DNA from: an uncultured Eubacteriales bacterium
GTDB lineage: Bacteria; Bacillota; Clostridia; Oscillospirales; Oscillospiraceae
Length of the DNA: 64,000 bases
Reading direction: 5' to 3'
Assembly: GCA_900549405.1 (NCBI GenBank)
Contig: URNZ01000007.1
Location: 1-64,000, forward strand
Shown: positions 14,622 through 23,577 of the stretch, in pieces
Layout of the letters: every line of letters starts with the position of its first letter
Numbering within the stretch: the first letter of the stretch is position 1
Position numbers and translations under genes: made by a program
The notes under the pieces: model-generated
The model's input: only the letters and a program-made list of their open reading frames with translations
The model's database searches: none
Told to the model about the DNA's origin: nothing

Positions 14622-15917
14622 TCAGATGCAAAATGCGGCATAGAGCGGAACGATCTTCTTGTTGTCCTCAAAGTCGAAGTTCTTTGCAGAGAGCTTGATG
14701 GCGTAGGCGGGCTGATAGGCCTTCATATAGATATTCAAGCTCTTGGCTTTGGTGTTGTCGGCAGATTTGACCTCGATGGGGATGAGCTGGCCGTCGCGCT
14801 GAATGATAAAATCGATCTCAGCGCCGCGCTCAGACTCCCAATAATAGGTGCGGTAGCCGTTGATGGTGAGCTGCACATTGACATAGTTCTCCGCCATGCC
14901 GCCCTTAAAGTCGTTGATCTCCTCCACCATATAGAGAACGTCATTGGCGGCCAGATCTTTCTTGGCGCACAGCAGCCCCAGGTCGGACACATAAATTTTG
15001 AACGAATCGATGTCGCGGTAGTTTTCCAGGGGCTTTTTGATTTGCTCCACTTTATAGACCTGTGACACGATACCAGACAGGCAGAGCCATTCGATGGCAT
15101 TTTCAAATTCAGCGGCCCGTCCGCCCTTTTTGATGAGCTTATATTGGAAACGGGTATTCTTCCTGGAGAGCTGAACGGTGATGTTGTCATAGGCAAGTCT
15201 GGTTTTCTTGATCTCGTTCAGGCTGTTATACTTGCTCATGTCGTTGAGATAGCTGGCAAGGATCGTGTCCTGCGTATGGCGGACAAGGATATGGTCCTTC
15301 GTCTCCACAAACTGCATCACGCACTCCGGCATACCGCCCACCACAAGATACTGCCGGTAAAGCTGCATTGCGGCGTCGTGCAGGGCAGAGGGCAGCGGTG
15401 CATTGGTGCGAAAGCACTCTTTGATCTGCGCGACCAGCTCGTTCTCGCCCAGGGCCAGCATGAATTCCTCCATATCCATGGGATACAGCGTTTTCATATC
15501 CACCTTTCCCACAGGAAAAGAGAACTTCGCCCGGTTGACCGCAACGCCAAGCAGGCTGCCCGCGACGATGATGTGATAGTCAGGGGCGTCCTCACAGAAG
15601 TATTTGAGGGAGGTCAGCGCCCGTTCGCAGAGCTGCACCTCGTCGAATACGATCAGTGTCTTTTCCTTTACGATGGTCTGGCCTGCGATGTGGGACAAGA
15701 TCGGGATCAGATAGTCGGGGCTGATGTTTTCCGCAAAGGTCTCGTTCAGCTTTGGATTGGTCTCGAAGTTGAAGTAGGCCACGTTTTCATAGTGGGTGCG
15801 CCCAAACTCCAGAATGGAATAGGTCTTTCCGACCTGCCTTGCGCCCTGTAGGATCAGGGGCTTGCGATGTTCACTATCTTTCCACGCTTCCAAAAAACCA
15901 ACGATTTTTCGATACAT
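14622..15917 (-). CDS. AAA ATPase with DUF4143 domain
   Basis: The 431-residue product has a P-loop ILQGARQVGKTYS (about 21-33), Walker B LIVFDEVQLC (about 90-99), an AAA_14 core and a C-terminal DUF4143 nuclease-like domain with ERGAEIDFIIQRDGQLIPIEVKSAD. The E/D...E-x-K pattern resembles PD-(D/E)xK folds. Family function is unknown; many copies are carried by mobile or variable regions. Base composition is visibly lower in GC than neighbours, suggesting transfer. SD AAGGAGG lies nine bases before the ATG at 15917. Confidence 0.88.
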   Translation of the reverse strand: MYRKIVGFLEAWKDSEHRKPLILQGARQVGKTYSILEFGRTHYENVAYFNFETNPKLNETFAENISPDYLIPILSHIAGQTIVKEKTLIVFDEVQLCERALTSLKYFCEDAPDYHIIVAGSLLGVAVNRAKFSFPVGKVDMKTLYPMDMEEFMLALGENELVAQIKECFRTNAPLPSALHDAAMQLYRQYLVVGGMPECVMQFVETKDHILVRHTQDTILASYLNDMSKYNSLNEIKKTRLAYDNITVQLSRKNTRFQYKLIKKGGRAAEFENAIEWLCLSGIVSQVYKVEQIKKPLENYRDIDSFKIYVSDLGLLCAKKDLAANDVLYMVEEINDFKGGMAENYVNVQLTINGYRTYYWESERGAEIDFIIQRDGQLIPIEVKSADNTKAKSLNIYMKAYQPAYAIKLSAKNFDFEDNKKIVPLYAAFCI

Positions 15918-15946
15918 ACTCAGACCTCCTTGAAGGTGCTGAGTAT

Positions 15947-15975
15947 AGTATAACAAGTATTCGTGTAAAAATCAA
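15947..15975 (-). promoter_or_regulatory. Promoter of the AAA/DUF4143 gene
   Basis: On the minus strand TTGATT (15970-15975), 17 bases, TATACT (15947-15952). It is flanked by a wide inverted repeat TATTCGTGT (15958-15966) / ACACGAATA (16006-16014), a possible operator. The two ACATTAAA(T/C)GAC copies near 15997 and 16030 are also notable. Confidence 0.6.
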
Positions 15976-16073
15976 CGAATTTAAAATGAAATTTCACATT
16001 AAATGACACGAATATTTTCTTAAATCCAACATTAAACGACGGGAATACGGGAGTCTCTGTATAAAAACGACAC

Positions 16074-16124
16074 AAAAAGAATACCAACTGTACGAAAGGA
16101 AGGAAAACGTACAGCTGGTATTCT
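16074..16124 (-). terminator. Terminator of mgtC
   Basis: AGAATACCA-CTGTACG pairs with CGTACAG-TGGTATTCT around a 13-base loop. In the minus direction TTTTTG follows. Confidence 0.85.
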
Positions 16125-16128
16125 AAAA

Positions 16129-16821
16129 TCAAACAGAAAACGCGGTGATCTGGGGGTAGGAGTCCATCATGGCCTGGAACTCCGCGGCCTGGATGGGGCG
16201 GCGGATGCGGATGCACAGGTGATAGCTCATGTCTCCGCTGTCCAGCCGCTTGGTGGAGCAGCCATAGATAAGAGCCCCCCGCTCCTGAAGCATACTGAAC
16301 AGCTGCTCCTTCACCTGGGGGCAGTCGTGAAATTGCAGGGTGATGTCCTGGTTGGTATAGGCGTCCGCCCCGATGTGGAGCTTGTGCATCAAAAACTGGA
16401 TGGCCACGATGAAGACGGTGGTCAGCCAGCCGATGAGATACAGCCCCGCCCCAAAGGCCAGGCCAACGGCGGAGGTGGCCCAGATGCCAGCGGCGGTGGT
16501 CAGACCCTTGACGGAGGTGCCGGTGCGGAAGATGACCCCGGCCCCCAGAAAGCCCACCCCCGTGACCACCTGAGAGGCGATGCGGGAGGCGTCCACCCCG
16601 TCGGAGCCATAGAGATAGACCCCGTTTTGGATGATGTCGGCAAAGCCATATTTGGACACCACCATCATCAGGGCCGCCCCGCAGGCCACCACGCAGTGGG
16701 TGCGCACCCCGGCCTCCTTCAGGCGGCGGGTGCGCTCATAGCCGATCATGCAGCCGCACAGGCTGGCCATGAGGATGCGCACAAAACACTCCAGCTCCAA
16801 TGCTATGGAAAGGCCGGTCAT
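16129..16821 (-). CDS. MgtC/SapB-family membrane protein
   Basis: The 230-residue product has the MgtC N-terminal membrane domain, with CGCMIGYERTRRLKEAGVRTH (about 22-42), a GAALMMVVSKY helix and GVGFLGAGVIFR (about 90-101), and a C-terminal ACT-like cytosolic domain (about 150-230). MgtC proteins affect Mg2+ homeostasis or membrane potential. In Firmicutes the physiological role is unclear. It starts one base after the stop of the TIM-barrel gene, so it is the last gene of the dehydrogenase/isomerase/mgtC operon. Confidence 0.88.
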   Translation of the reverse strand: MTGLSIALELECFVRILMASLCGCMIGYERTRRLKEAGVRTHCVVACGAALMMVVSKYGFADIIQNGVYLYGSDGVDASRIASQVVTGVGFLGAGVIFRTGTSVKGLTTAAGIWATSAVGLAFGAGLYLIGWLTTVFIVAIQFLMHKLHIGADAYTNQDITLQFHDCPQVKEQLFSMLQERGALIYGCSTKRLDSGDMSYHLCIRIRRPIQAAEFQAMMDSYPQITAFSV

Positions 16822-16822
16822 G

Positions 16823-17740
16823 TCACTGCCCCTCCTTCCCCCGGCGGGCGGCCTGCACCTTTTGGATGAGGTGGCGGCCCACCGTCACCTGAAATGCCAG
16901 GGCCTGGTCGGCCAGGGCGTCGTCAAAGGGGGTGAGATAGTTGGTCACCTCAAAGGTGAAGTCCCCCGCATAGCCGATCTCCCCCAGGGCGGAGGTGATG
17001 GCGTTCCAGTCCAGCTTGCCCAGATAGGGCAGGGTGTGGTCGTCGGCCCTGTGGCCGTTGTCGTGGATGTGGACGGCCTTCACCCTGCCGCCCCCCAGGG
17101 TGCGCAGCAGCTCCGCCGGGTCCTCCCCGGCCAGCCCCGCGTGGCCCACGTCCACACAGGCGCAGGCCCAGGGGTCCCGGAGGGAGTCCAGAAAGTCCCG
17201 GAACTCCGTCGGGGTAGAGAACACGTCGCTGTCCCCGCAGCCCCGCAGGGGGTCGGTCTGCCACATGTTCTCCAGGGCGATCTGCACGCCGCACTCTTTT
17301 CCAAGCTCTAAAATGCGGTGGTAATACTCCTGGTTCCAGTCCCACAGCATGGCCTGGTTGCCCCGATAGCGGATGTGGTGGATGGGGTGGACCACGATGC
17401 GGGGGATGCCCAGCAGGGCGGCGCAGCGGAAGGACTGGTGAATTTTCGGCAGGATGTTGGTCTCAAAGGCGGGGGTGAGCCACTCATGATCCCAGTCGAA
17501 CAGGAAGGGGGCGTGGGCCTGGTTGAAGAACACGCCCTGGTCCCGGGCCAGGGTCAGCAGCTCCTTGCCGTACTCCTCCCACCGGGGGGTGTTCCACACG
17601 CAGTCGTCAGAGACCATTTCATTAAAGGTATAGTCCACCGCGTCAAACCCGGCCTTGGCCATGCGGCGGATGGCCTCCCGGTCCCCGAAGCGGGACCGGA
17701 GGGCGGACATGGGGCCGGAGAGAACCATCGACTTAGACAT
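16823..17740 (-). CDS. Sugar phosphate isomerase/epimerase (xylose isomerase-like TIM barrel)
   Basis: The 305-residue product fits the AP_endonuc_2/xylose-isomerase-like TIM-barrel family. Metal-ligand motifs are ALENMW (Glu, about residue 158), CVDVGHAGLAG (Asp/His, about 195-200) and KAVHIHDNGH (His, about 222-228). The family isomerises or epimerises sugars and inositol derivatives; the substrate cannot be told. Its start overlaps the dehydrogenase gene by eight bases. The pair with a polyol-type dehydrogenase suggests a catabolic route for a sugar alcohol. Confidence 0.85.
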   Translation of the reverse strand: MSKSMVLSGPMSALRSRFGDREAIRRMAKAGFDAVDYTFNEMVSDDCVWNTPRWEEYGKELLTLARDQGVFFNQAHAPFLFDWDHEWLTPAFETNILPKIHQSFRCAALLGIPRIVVHPIHHIRYRGNQAMLWDWNQEYYHRILELGKECGVQIALENMWQTDPLRGCGDSDVFSTPTEFRDFLDSLRDPWACACVDVGHAGLAGEDPAELLRTLGGGRVKAVHIHDNGHRADDHTLPYLGKLDWNAITSALGEIGYAGDFTFEVTNYLTPFDDALADQALAFQVTVGRHLIQKVQAARRGKEGQ

Positions 17741-18767
17741 GGCCGTTGGGCTCTACCAGCACCTTGATAGACTCGCTGCCCATCTGGGTCAGGATGGCCT
17801 GCTCCAGCTGGTCCATGGGGAAGAAGTGGGTCAGCAGAGGCTCCAGCTGGATGCGGCCGTGGTTGATGAGGGAGACGGCCCGGTCGTGGGTGTCCGGGTT
17901 GATGAGGGAACCCACGATATTCAGCTCCTTATTATAGATGTCAAAGGGGCTGAACTGGTCCAGCTCGTCCACGGGGTGAACGGCGAAGAGGAGGATGGTG
18001 GTGCCCCGCTTGCAGATCTGAAAGGCCTGCTTCATGGCGATGGCGTTGCCCACGCACTCGATGACCACGTCCACCCCGGGCAGACCGGTGATCTCCCGCA
18101 CCCGGGCGGCCAGGTCCTCGTTCACCGGGTCGATGGCCGCGTCCGCGCCCACTTGCAGGCCAATCTCCCGGCGCATGGCCACCGGCTCGCTGAGCAGCAC
18201 CTGGCTGGCCCCGGCCATGCGGGCCAGCTGGACCATCATCAGGCCCACCGCGCCGCCGCCCAGGACGCACACCGTGTCCCCGTGGCGGATGTTGGCCCGG
18301 TCAATGCCATGGACGGCGCAGGCCAAAGGCTCGGTCATGGCCCCATACTTCAGGGGGACGGAGGGGAACAGGCGATAGCACTGCTCCTGCTTGACCACGC
18401 AGGTCTCGGCAAAGCCGCCGTTCAGGTTCACGCCATAGGCTTGAAGCCCGGTACACAGCTGCTTTTTGCCGATGCGGCAGTAGTGGCACTTGCCGCAGTA
18501 CATGTTGGGGTCCACGGTGACGTGGTCCCCCAGGGCCAGGGTGTCCACCCCGGGACCCAGGGCCTCCACCACGCCGGAGAACTCGTGCCCCAGCACCACG
18601 GGGTGCTTTACGTCGGCAGAGCCCTTGCCGCCGTGGTAGATATGGACGTCGGTGCCGCACACGCCGCAGGCGGCCACCCGCACCCGGACGCAGCCGGGGC
18701 CGGGCTCCTGATCCGGCAGAGGCCGGACCTCAAAGGACTGGTTTCCTAAAAAATAGCTTCCATTCAT
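17733..18767 (-). CDS. Zinc-dependent alcohol/polyol dehydrogenase (MDR family)
   Basis: The 344-residue product is a medium-chain dehydrogenase. The catalytic zinc site is CGVCGTD (about 36-42) and GHEF (about 66-69). The structural zinc lobe is CGKCHYCRIGKKQLC (about 94-108). The Rossmann motif is VLGGGAVGLMMV (about 168-179). It most resembles sorbitol/threitol/threonine-type dehydrogenases acting on polyols with NAD. GGAGA lies seven bases before the ATG at 18767. It leads a three-gene operon divergent from a ROK repressor. Confidence 0.88.
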   Translation of the reverse strand: MNGSYFLGNQSFEVRPLPDQEPGPGCVRVRVAACGVCGTDVHIYHGGKGSADVKHPVVLGHEFSGVVEALGPGVDTLALGDHVTVDPNMYCGKCHYCRIGKKQLCTGLQAYGVNLNGGFAETCVVKQEQCYRLFPSVPLKYGAMTEPLACAVHGIDRANIRHGDTVCVLGGGAVGLMMVQLARMAGASQVLLSEPVAMRREIGLQVGADAAIDPVNEDLAARVREITGLPGVDVVIECVGNAIAMKQAFQICKRGTTILLFAVHPVDELDQFSPFDIYNKELNIVGSLINPDTHDRAVSLINHGRIQLEPLLTHFFPMDQLEQAILTQMGSESIKVLVEPNGHV

Positions 18768-19135
18768 GGAATCGTCTCCTTTCAAAACGACGCAACGCCG
18801 CAGACGGGAAAACCGGCTGAGGGAAGAACAAAGGGGTCTGATACTTATAAAAAGAAACTTTACTTAAGTTTGTAACTAGGATAGCACATTTCAAGATAGT
18901 TGACAACCATGCAAACAGCATAAGATTTTTTGAAGTTAGTTGTGCAATATTCACGAAGGACCGGCGGACGGAGGGGGCGGCGGGAGACACAAAATAGAAT
19001 ATGGACAGTAACTGTTTATGTCGGAGCGAGAAAAAGGGGTACGGACGCGCCCCGATGAAATTTTTATTTACAAATTTTGCTCGGCTATGCTATAGTTATA
19101 AGGAAACTACATTTGCAAAAGTTGGAGGACACCCT
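18768..19135. promoter_or_regulatory. Divergent control region, dehydrogenase operon / ROK repressor
   Basis: This 368-base gap holds no gene. Leftward promoter: TTGTCA (18901-18906), 17 bases, TATCCT (18878-18883) on the minus strand. A 17-base palindrome AAACTTTACTTAAGTTT (18855-18871) lies just downstream of that start site. Rightward promoter: TTTACA (19067-19072), 18 bases, TATAGT (19091-19096) with TGC extension. A related GAAACT...AAAAGTT sequence lies at 19103-19122 before the ROK gene. These look like operators for the repressor, which is inference. Confidence 0.6.
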
Positions 19136-20272
19136 ATGAGCGGGAACGAGAGTCTGACCACCACTGAGATCAAAAAGCAAAACTGCAAAAAGGTCTTTGA
19201 CTATTTATATCAGAACCAGCGTACCTCTAAGCAGACCATTGCCCAGGCCCTGGGGCTGAGCATGCCCACCGTGTCTCAGAATTTAAAGCTGCTGGAGGGG
19301 GCGGGGGTGGTCCGCCGGGACGGGTTTTACGAGTCCACCGGCGGCAGAAAGGCCCACGTGCTGCGCTTTGTGCAGGACGCCCGGGTGGCCGTGGGCGTGG
19401 CCATTCTGGAGGGGAGCGTGCAGCTGTGCGCCGTGGACCTGCTGGGAGAGGTGCTGCGGGAGGAGACCCACCCCCTGCCCTATGAGAACAGCGACGGCTA
19501 TTACCAGCAGGTGGGCCGCCTGGTGCGGGGGCTGATGGCCCATCTGCCCTATGGCAAGGAGCGGGTGCTGGGGGTGGGCATCGCCATCCAGGGCCTGGTG
19601 TCCGCCGACGGCGAGCGGGTGGTGTATGGCGCCATCCTGAACAACAACGGGGTCACCCGGGAGATGTTCCAGCGGTATATCCCCTATCCCTGCCGCCTGC
19701 TCCACGACACCGAGGTGGGCGCCGCGGCGGAGTTCTGGCACAACCAGGAGATCCGTGACGCCATCTATCTGGTGCTGAACCGGAACATGGGCGGCGCCCT
19801 GGTGGTGGACGGCAAGGTCCAGCAGGGCAGCGGCATCATCGAGCACATGACCCTCTTTCCCGGGGGAGAGCCCTGCTACTGCGGCAAAAAGGGCTGCGTG
19901 GAGGCCTATTGCTCGGCCAACAGCCTGCGCCGGGCCACGGGCTTTCCCGTGGAGCTGTTCTTCCAGCGCCTGCGGGCGGGGGACGGGCAGTGCCGCCAGG
20001 TGTGGGATACCTATCTGAAAAATCTGGCCCTGGCCATGGACAACATGCGGATGCTGGTGGACTGCAAGTTCGTCATCGGCGGCTATTTGCAGCAGTTTTT
20101 GACCGGGGAGGACCTGGAGCGGCTCACCGAATACGCCCACCGGCAGACCGCCTTCCCCGAGCTGCCCATCTGCCTGACCCAGAGCCGCTATGGCCCCAAC
20201 GCCGCCGTGCTGGGGGCGGCCATCTATTACATCGACCAGCTGCTGCAAAACATCGAGCCGCTTTTGGAGTAA
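19136..20272 (+). CDS. ROK-family transcriptional repressor (NagC/XylR-like)
   Basis: The 378-residue product has an N-terminal winged helix-turn-helix (TSKQTIAQALGLSMPTVSQNLKLL, about 30-53) and a C-terminal ROK sugar-kinase-like domain. The zinc motif GGEPCYCGKKGCVEAYCS (about 242-259) is present with all cysteines. The ATP-site glycines are less complete, as in regulators. GGAGG lies eight bases before the ATG at 19136; an upstream extension to 19001 is unlikely. It is divergent from the dehydrogenase operon and upstream of PHP and fructokinase genes, and probably represses both. Confidence 0.88.
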   Translation: MSGNESLTTTEIKKQNCKKVFDYLYQNQRTSKQTIAQALGLSMPTVSQNLKLLEGAGVVRRDGFYESTGGRKAHVLRFVQDARVAVGVAILEGSVQLCAVDLLGEVLREETHPLPYENSDGYYQQVGRLVRGLMAHLPYGKERVLGVGIAIQGLVSADGERVVYGAILNNNGVTREMFQRYIPYPCRLLHDTEVGAAAEFWHNQEIRDAIYLVLNRNMGGALVVDGKVQQGSGIIEHMTLFPGGEPCYCGKKGCVEAYCSANSLRRATGFPVELFFQRLRAGDGQCRQVWDTYLKNLALAMDNMRMLVDCKFVIGGYLQQFLTGEDLERLTEYAHRQTAFPELPICLTQSRYGPNAAVLGAAIYYIDQLLQNIEPLLE

Positions 20273-20298
20273 AGGAGTAAAGAAAGAAGGTTTTCCCT

Positions 20299-21090
20299 AT
20301 GGCCTTTCCCATTACCAACTACCACACCCACACATCCCGTTGCAAGCACGCCCAGGGGACGGACCGGGACTATGTGCAGCAGGCCGTGGACTGCGGCTAT
20401 CAGGTGCTGGGCTTTACCGACCACGTGGCCTGGCCCTTTTCTGACGGCTTTGTCAGCCCCGTCCGCATGGACGCCAGCCAGATGCCCGAGTACGCCGCCT
20501 CCATTTTAAAGCTGAAGGAGGAGTACGCCGGGCGGCTGTCCATCCACCTGGGGGCGGAGTGCGAGTATTTCCCCGACTACCTCCCCTGGCTGAAAGAGCA
20601 GCAGGAGGCGCTGGGGCTGGAGTATCTCATCCTGGGGGTCCACTATCCCCCCAACGAGGAGGGGTGGCCCCAGTTCGCCGCGGCCACCACGCCGGAGGAG
20701 CTGGAACAATATACCGACGTGGCCCTGGCGGGGATGGAGAGCGGGCTGTTCGCCTGCCTGTGCCACCCGGACCTGCCTTTAAAGAGCTATCCCAAGTTTG
20801 ACGCCCACGCCCGGAACATGAGCGAGATCTTATGCCGCCGTGCCCGGGAACTGGACCTGCCCCTGGAATATAACCTGGCGGGGCACCGGCTGCGGGGGGA
20901 GTCCAAGGGCTGGGGCTATACCAGCGACGAGTTCTGGGCCATCGCCGCCCAATATGGCTGCAAGGCCATCATCGCCCTGGACGCCCACCAGCCGGAAGTG
21001 ATCGGCCAGGTGGCGGACATCGCCGGGGCTAGAGAGAAGCTGGCCGTCCTGGGTATCCAGGTGCTGGACCGGCTGCCCGGACTGGACTGA
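20299..21090 (+). CDS. PHP-domain phosphoesterase (histidinol-phosphatase type)
   Basis: The 263-residue product has the PHP metal motifs NYHTHTSRCKHA (about 6-17), FTDH (about 39-42), GAECEYF and CLCHPDLP, and ends with ALDAHQP. These match HisK-type histidinol-phosphatases and related sugar phosphatases. No other his genes are in the window, and it lies between a ROK regulator and a sugar kinase, so a role in sugar-phosphate hydrolysis is equally likely. It starts 26 bases after the ROK gene with GAAGG upstream. Confidence 0.82.
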   Translation: MAFPITNYHTHTSRCKHAQGTDRDYVQQAVDCGYQVLGFTDHVAWPFSDGFVSPVRMDASQMPEYAASILKLKEEYAGRLSIHLGAECEYFPDYLPWLKEQQEALGLEYLILGVHYPPNEEGWPQFAAATTPEELEQYTDVALAGMESGLFACLCHPDLPLKSYPKFDAHARNMSEILCRRARELDLPLEYNLAGHRLRGESKGWGYTSDEFWAIAAQYGCKAIIALDAHQPEVIGQVADIAGAREKLAVLGIQVLDRLPGLD

Positions 21091-21111
21091 CCGGAATAAG
21101 GAGGAGTGAAC

Positions 21112-22077
21112 ATGGAACGAACCATCGACGTGACCGCCCTGGGGGAGCTGCTCATCGACTTTACCGAGAGCGGCCTGAGCCCCCAGGGGAACCCCCTGCT
21201 GGAGGCCAACCCCGGCGGGGCCCCCTGCAATCTGCTGGCCATGCTGGCCCGGCTGGGCCATAGGACCGCCTTTTTGGGCAAGGTGGGCCGAGATGCCTTT
21301 GGGGACATGCTCCGCCAGCGGGTGTCCGGCGTGGGGGTGGACGTGTCCGGTCTGCGGGTGGACGAGAATATCCCCACCACTCTGGCCTTTGTCCACACCC
21401 AGCCGGGGGGGGAGCGGGACTTCTCCTTCTATCGCAAGCCCGGGGCCGACCTGATGCTGGGGGAGGACGAGGTGGACTTTGACAAGATCGCCGCTTCCCG
21501 GGTGTTCCACTTCGGCACCCTCTCCTCCACCGGGGAGCCGGCCCGCAGCGCCACCCGGGCCGCCCTGGCCTATGCCAAGGCCCACGGCTGTCTCATCTCC
21601 TTCGACCCCAATCTGCGCCCGCCCCTGTGGGACAGCCTGGACCGGGCACGGGAGGAGATCGACTTCGGCCTGTCCCAGTGCGACGTGCTGAAGATCTCGG
21701 ACAACGAGATCGAATTCATGACCGGGGAGACGGACATCGACGTGGGAGTGGGAAAACTCCTCCAGCGCCACCCCATACCCCTGGTGCTGGCCACCATGGG
21801 CCCCGGGGGCAGCAAGGCCTTCTTCCGGGGACAGACGGTGTTCGCGCCCCCCAAACTCACGGAAAAGACCATCGAGACCACCGGCGCGGGGGACACCTTC
21901 GGCGGCTGCGCCCTGCACTTTGTGCTGAAATATGGCCTGGACGGCCTGAACGAGGACCGGCTGCATGAGATGCTCACCTTTGCCAACGCCGCCGCCTCTC
22001 TGGTCACTACCCGGAAGGGGGCCCTATGCGTCATGCCCACCCCGGAGGAGGTCCGGGACTACATGGCCCGGGACTGA
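21112..22077 (+). CDS. PfkB-family carbohydrate kinase (fructokinase-like)
   Basis: The 321-residue product carries both PfkB signatures: GGAPCNLLAMLARLGHRTAFLGKVG (about 35-58, split here as two motifs GGAPCN and LGKVG) and ETTGAGDTFGGCAL (about 260-273) with the catalytic Asp. FDPNLRPPLW near residue 168 is typical of ScrK-like fructokinases, so fructose to fructose 6-phosphate is the best guess. AAGGAGG lies seven bases before the ATG at 21112. It completes the ROK-PHP-kinase unit and ends at a terminator. Confidence 0.88.
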   Translation: MERTIDVTALGELLIDFTESGLSPQGNPLLEANPGGAPCNLLAMLARLGHRTAFLGKVGRDAFGDMLRQRVSGVGVDVSGLRVDENIPTTLAFVHTQPGGERDFSFYRKPGADLMLGEDEVDFDKIAASRVFHFGTLSSTGEPARSATRAALAYAKAHGCLISFDPNLRPPLWDSLDRAREEIDFGLSQCDVLKISDNEIEFMTGETDIDVGVGKLLQRHPIPLVLATMGPGGSKAFFRGQTVFAPPKLTEKTIETTGAGDTFGGCALHFVLKYGLDGLNEDRLHEMLTFANAAASLVTTRKGALCVMPTPEEVRDYMARD

Positions 22078-22092
22078 GAAAGAAAAGACAAT

Positions 22093-22143
22093 AAAAAAAC
22101 CGCCGGATGCAGCGTTTGAAACACTGCATCCGGCGGTTTTTCG
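22093..22143. terminator. Bidirectional terminator
   Basis: AACCGCCGGATGCAG pairs with CTGCATCCGGCGGTT, with A-run on the left and T-run on the right. It separates the convergent kinase and DUF1576 genes. Confidence 0.88.
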
Positions 22144-22148
22144 TATCT

Positions 22149-23513
22149 TTAGCGGCTCTCCTCCTCGGAGAGGGTATGGGGCGCAGGGGGGACGATGGGC
22201 TCGTCGTGGACCATGGGCTGAAAATAGTCCTGGTCCTGGAGCACAGCCTTCCGCCGCTGGGCCACGTCGATGATCAGGGGATAGAGGACGATGGCGACCA
22301 GTCCGCCGGAGAAGCCGTTGTTATACAGATTCATCCCCGCCACCGGGGAGCTGGTGTACAGCACCACGGAGGAGTGGAGAAACCCGGCCAGCAGGCCATA
22401 GGGCCAGCCGAAATAGCCGGAGATGGGGGCCAGGGTGGTGCAGAACAGACAGGCCAGCTGCACCGACGGGTCGCTGAGGGACCAGTGCATCACCATTCCC
22501 CCCAGGAACACCCCGGCCATCACCGGGATGATGTTGGCCGCGTGCTTGCCAAAGGCGGAAAAACCCATGATGGTGAGAATGCCGCCGATGGTGGGGCCGT
22601 TCAAGTCTCCGCCGCCGCCCAGGACAAAGGCCATGCCGATCAGGCCGTTCACCCCCGTGTTGATGAGCACCGGGGCGGGGCCGAACATGCGCAGAAAGTC
22701 GCTGGGGGAGCGTCCGCTGGTGAGCAGCAGACGGCGATAGCCCGCCCAGGCGGCCCACACCGGCTTGCGGCAGCAGAACAGCCCGCACAGGATCAGCACC
22801 AGGCACAGGCCGGACAGCATCCCGGCAAACAGCCGGTTATACCCCGTGGCCCAGTTATAGTGGACGGTGGGGTCAGCCCCCAGGGAGCTCATCAGGGGCA
22901 CCAGGATCATGGCCACCAGGCCGCAGGCGAACCCGGCGTTGTACAAATTCATGCCGTTTTGGATGCGATAGGTATAGCTGGACAGGGGGGGCATGATAAA
23001 GCCGATGAGCACCCCCACCGCCACGGCGGAATATACGTTCCCCCAGCCGTTGTCCAGGGCAATATAGCTGACCAGAGGGGACAGGGCGGTGGTCAGCAGG
23101 CCGATGTGGATATAGGTGCCCAACGGCTCCCGGCGAAAGCGGGCATAGAGAAAGGACCCGGCCAGAATGGGCCAGATGTTCACAAAATTCTTGCCGAACA
23201 GGGCAAAGCCAGACATCAGCCCCACCTCCAGCTGGGTGGTGCCGTTAAAGGTCTCGTTGGAGAAATAGAGCAGGCACAGGGTGATGGCGGTGACCAGGGC
23301 GGCGTTGCACAGGGCGGCCCCCGGCCCGGCCACGGCGATGTAGTCGGTGATGAGGGCGTCCTCGGTGTACACGATGGTGCGTAGCCCCCGCAGGATGTTG
23401 CCGGGGCTGTCCAGCAAAAAGGCGGCCAGCAGCTGAAGGGCGGCAAACAGCCAGAAATAGCGGGGCATCCGGCGATAGCGGTCATGCTGGTGGGGGTGAA
23501 GGTGGGTGGTCAT
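22149..23513 (-). CDS. DUF1576 integral membrane protein
   Basis: The 454-residue product has ten or more hydrophobic segments in two similar halves. NGMNLYNAGFACGLVAMILVPL and AGMNLYNNGFSGGLVAIVLYPL are clear internal duplicates of one motif. This arrangement fits the DUF1576 family of predicted transporters with unknown substrate. The C-terminal 40 residues are cytosolic and Pro/Glu-rich. It has no partner gene in the same operon; ribF lies 64 bases upstream on the same strand. Confidence 0.82.
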   Translation of the reverse strand: MTTHLHPHQHDRYRRMPRYFWLFAALQLLAAFLLDSPGNILRGLRTIVYTEDALITDYIAVAGPGAALCNAALVTAITLCLLYFSNETFNGTTQLEVGLMSGFALFGKNFVNIWPILAGSFLYARFRREPLGTYIHIGLLTTALSPLVSYIALDNGWGNVYSAVAVGVLIGFIMPPLSSYTYRIQNGMNLYNAGFACGLVAMILVPLMSSLGADPTVHYNWATGYNRLFAGMLSGLCLVLILCGLFCCRKPVWAAWAGYRRLLLTSGRSPSDFLRMFGPAPVLINTGVNGLIGMAFVLGGGGDLNGPTIGGILTIMGFSAFGKHAANIIPVMAGVFLGGMVMHWSLSDPSVQLACLFCTTLAPISGYFGWPYGLLAGFLHSSVVLYTSSPVAGMNLYNNGFSGGLVAIVLYPLIIDVAQRRKAVLQDQDYFQPMVHDEPIVPPAPHTLSEEESR

Positions 23514-23577
23514 GATATCTCGTCCTCCTGGAAACTCAGGCCCCGGCTGGCGGAGCGGCGGGCGGGAAGGGGCGGGA

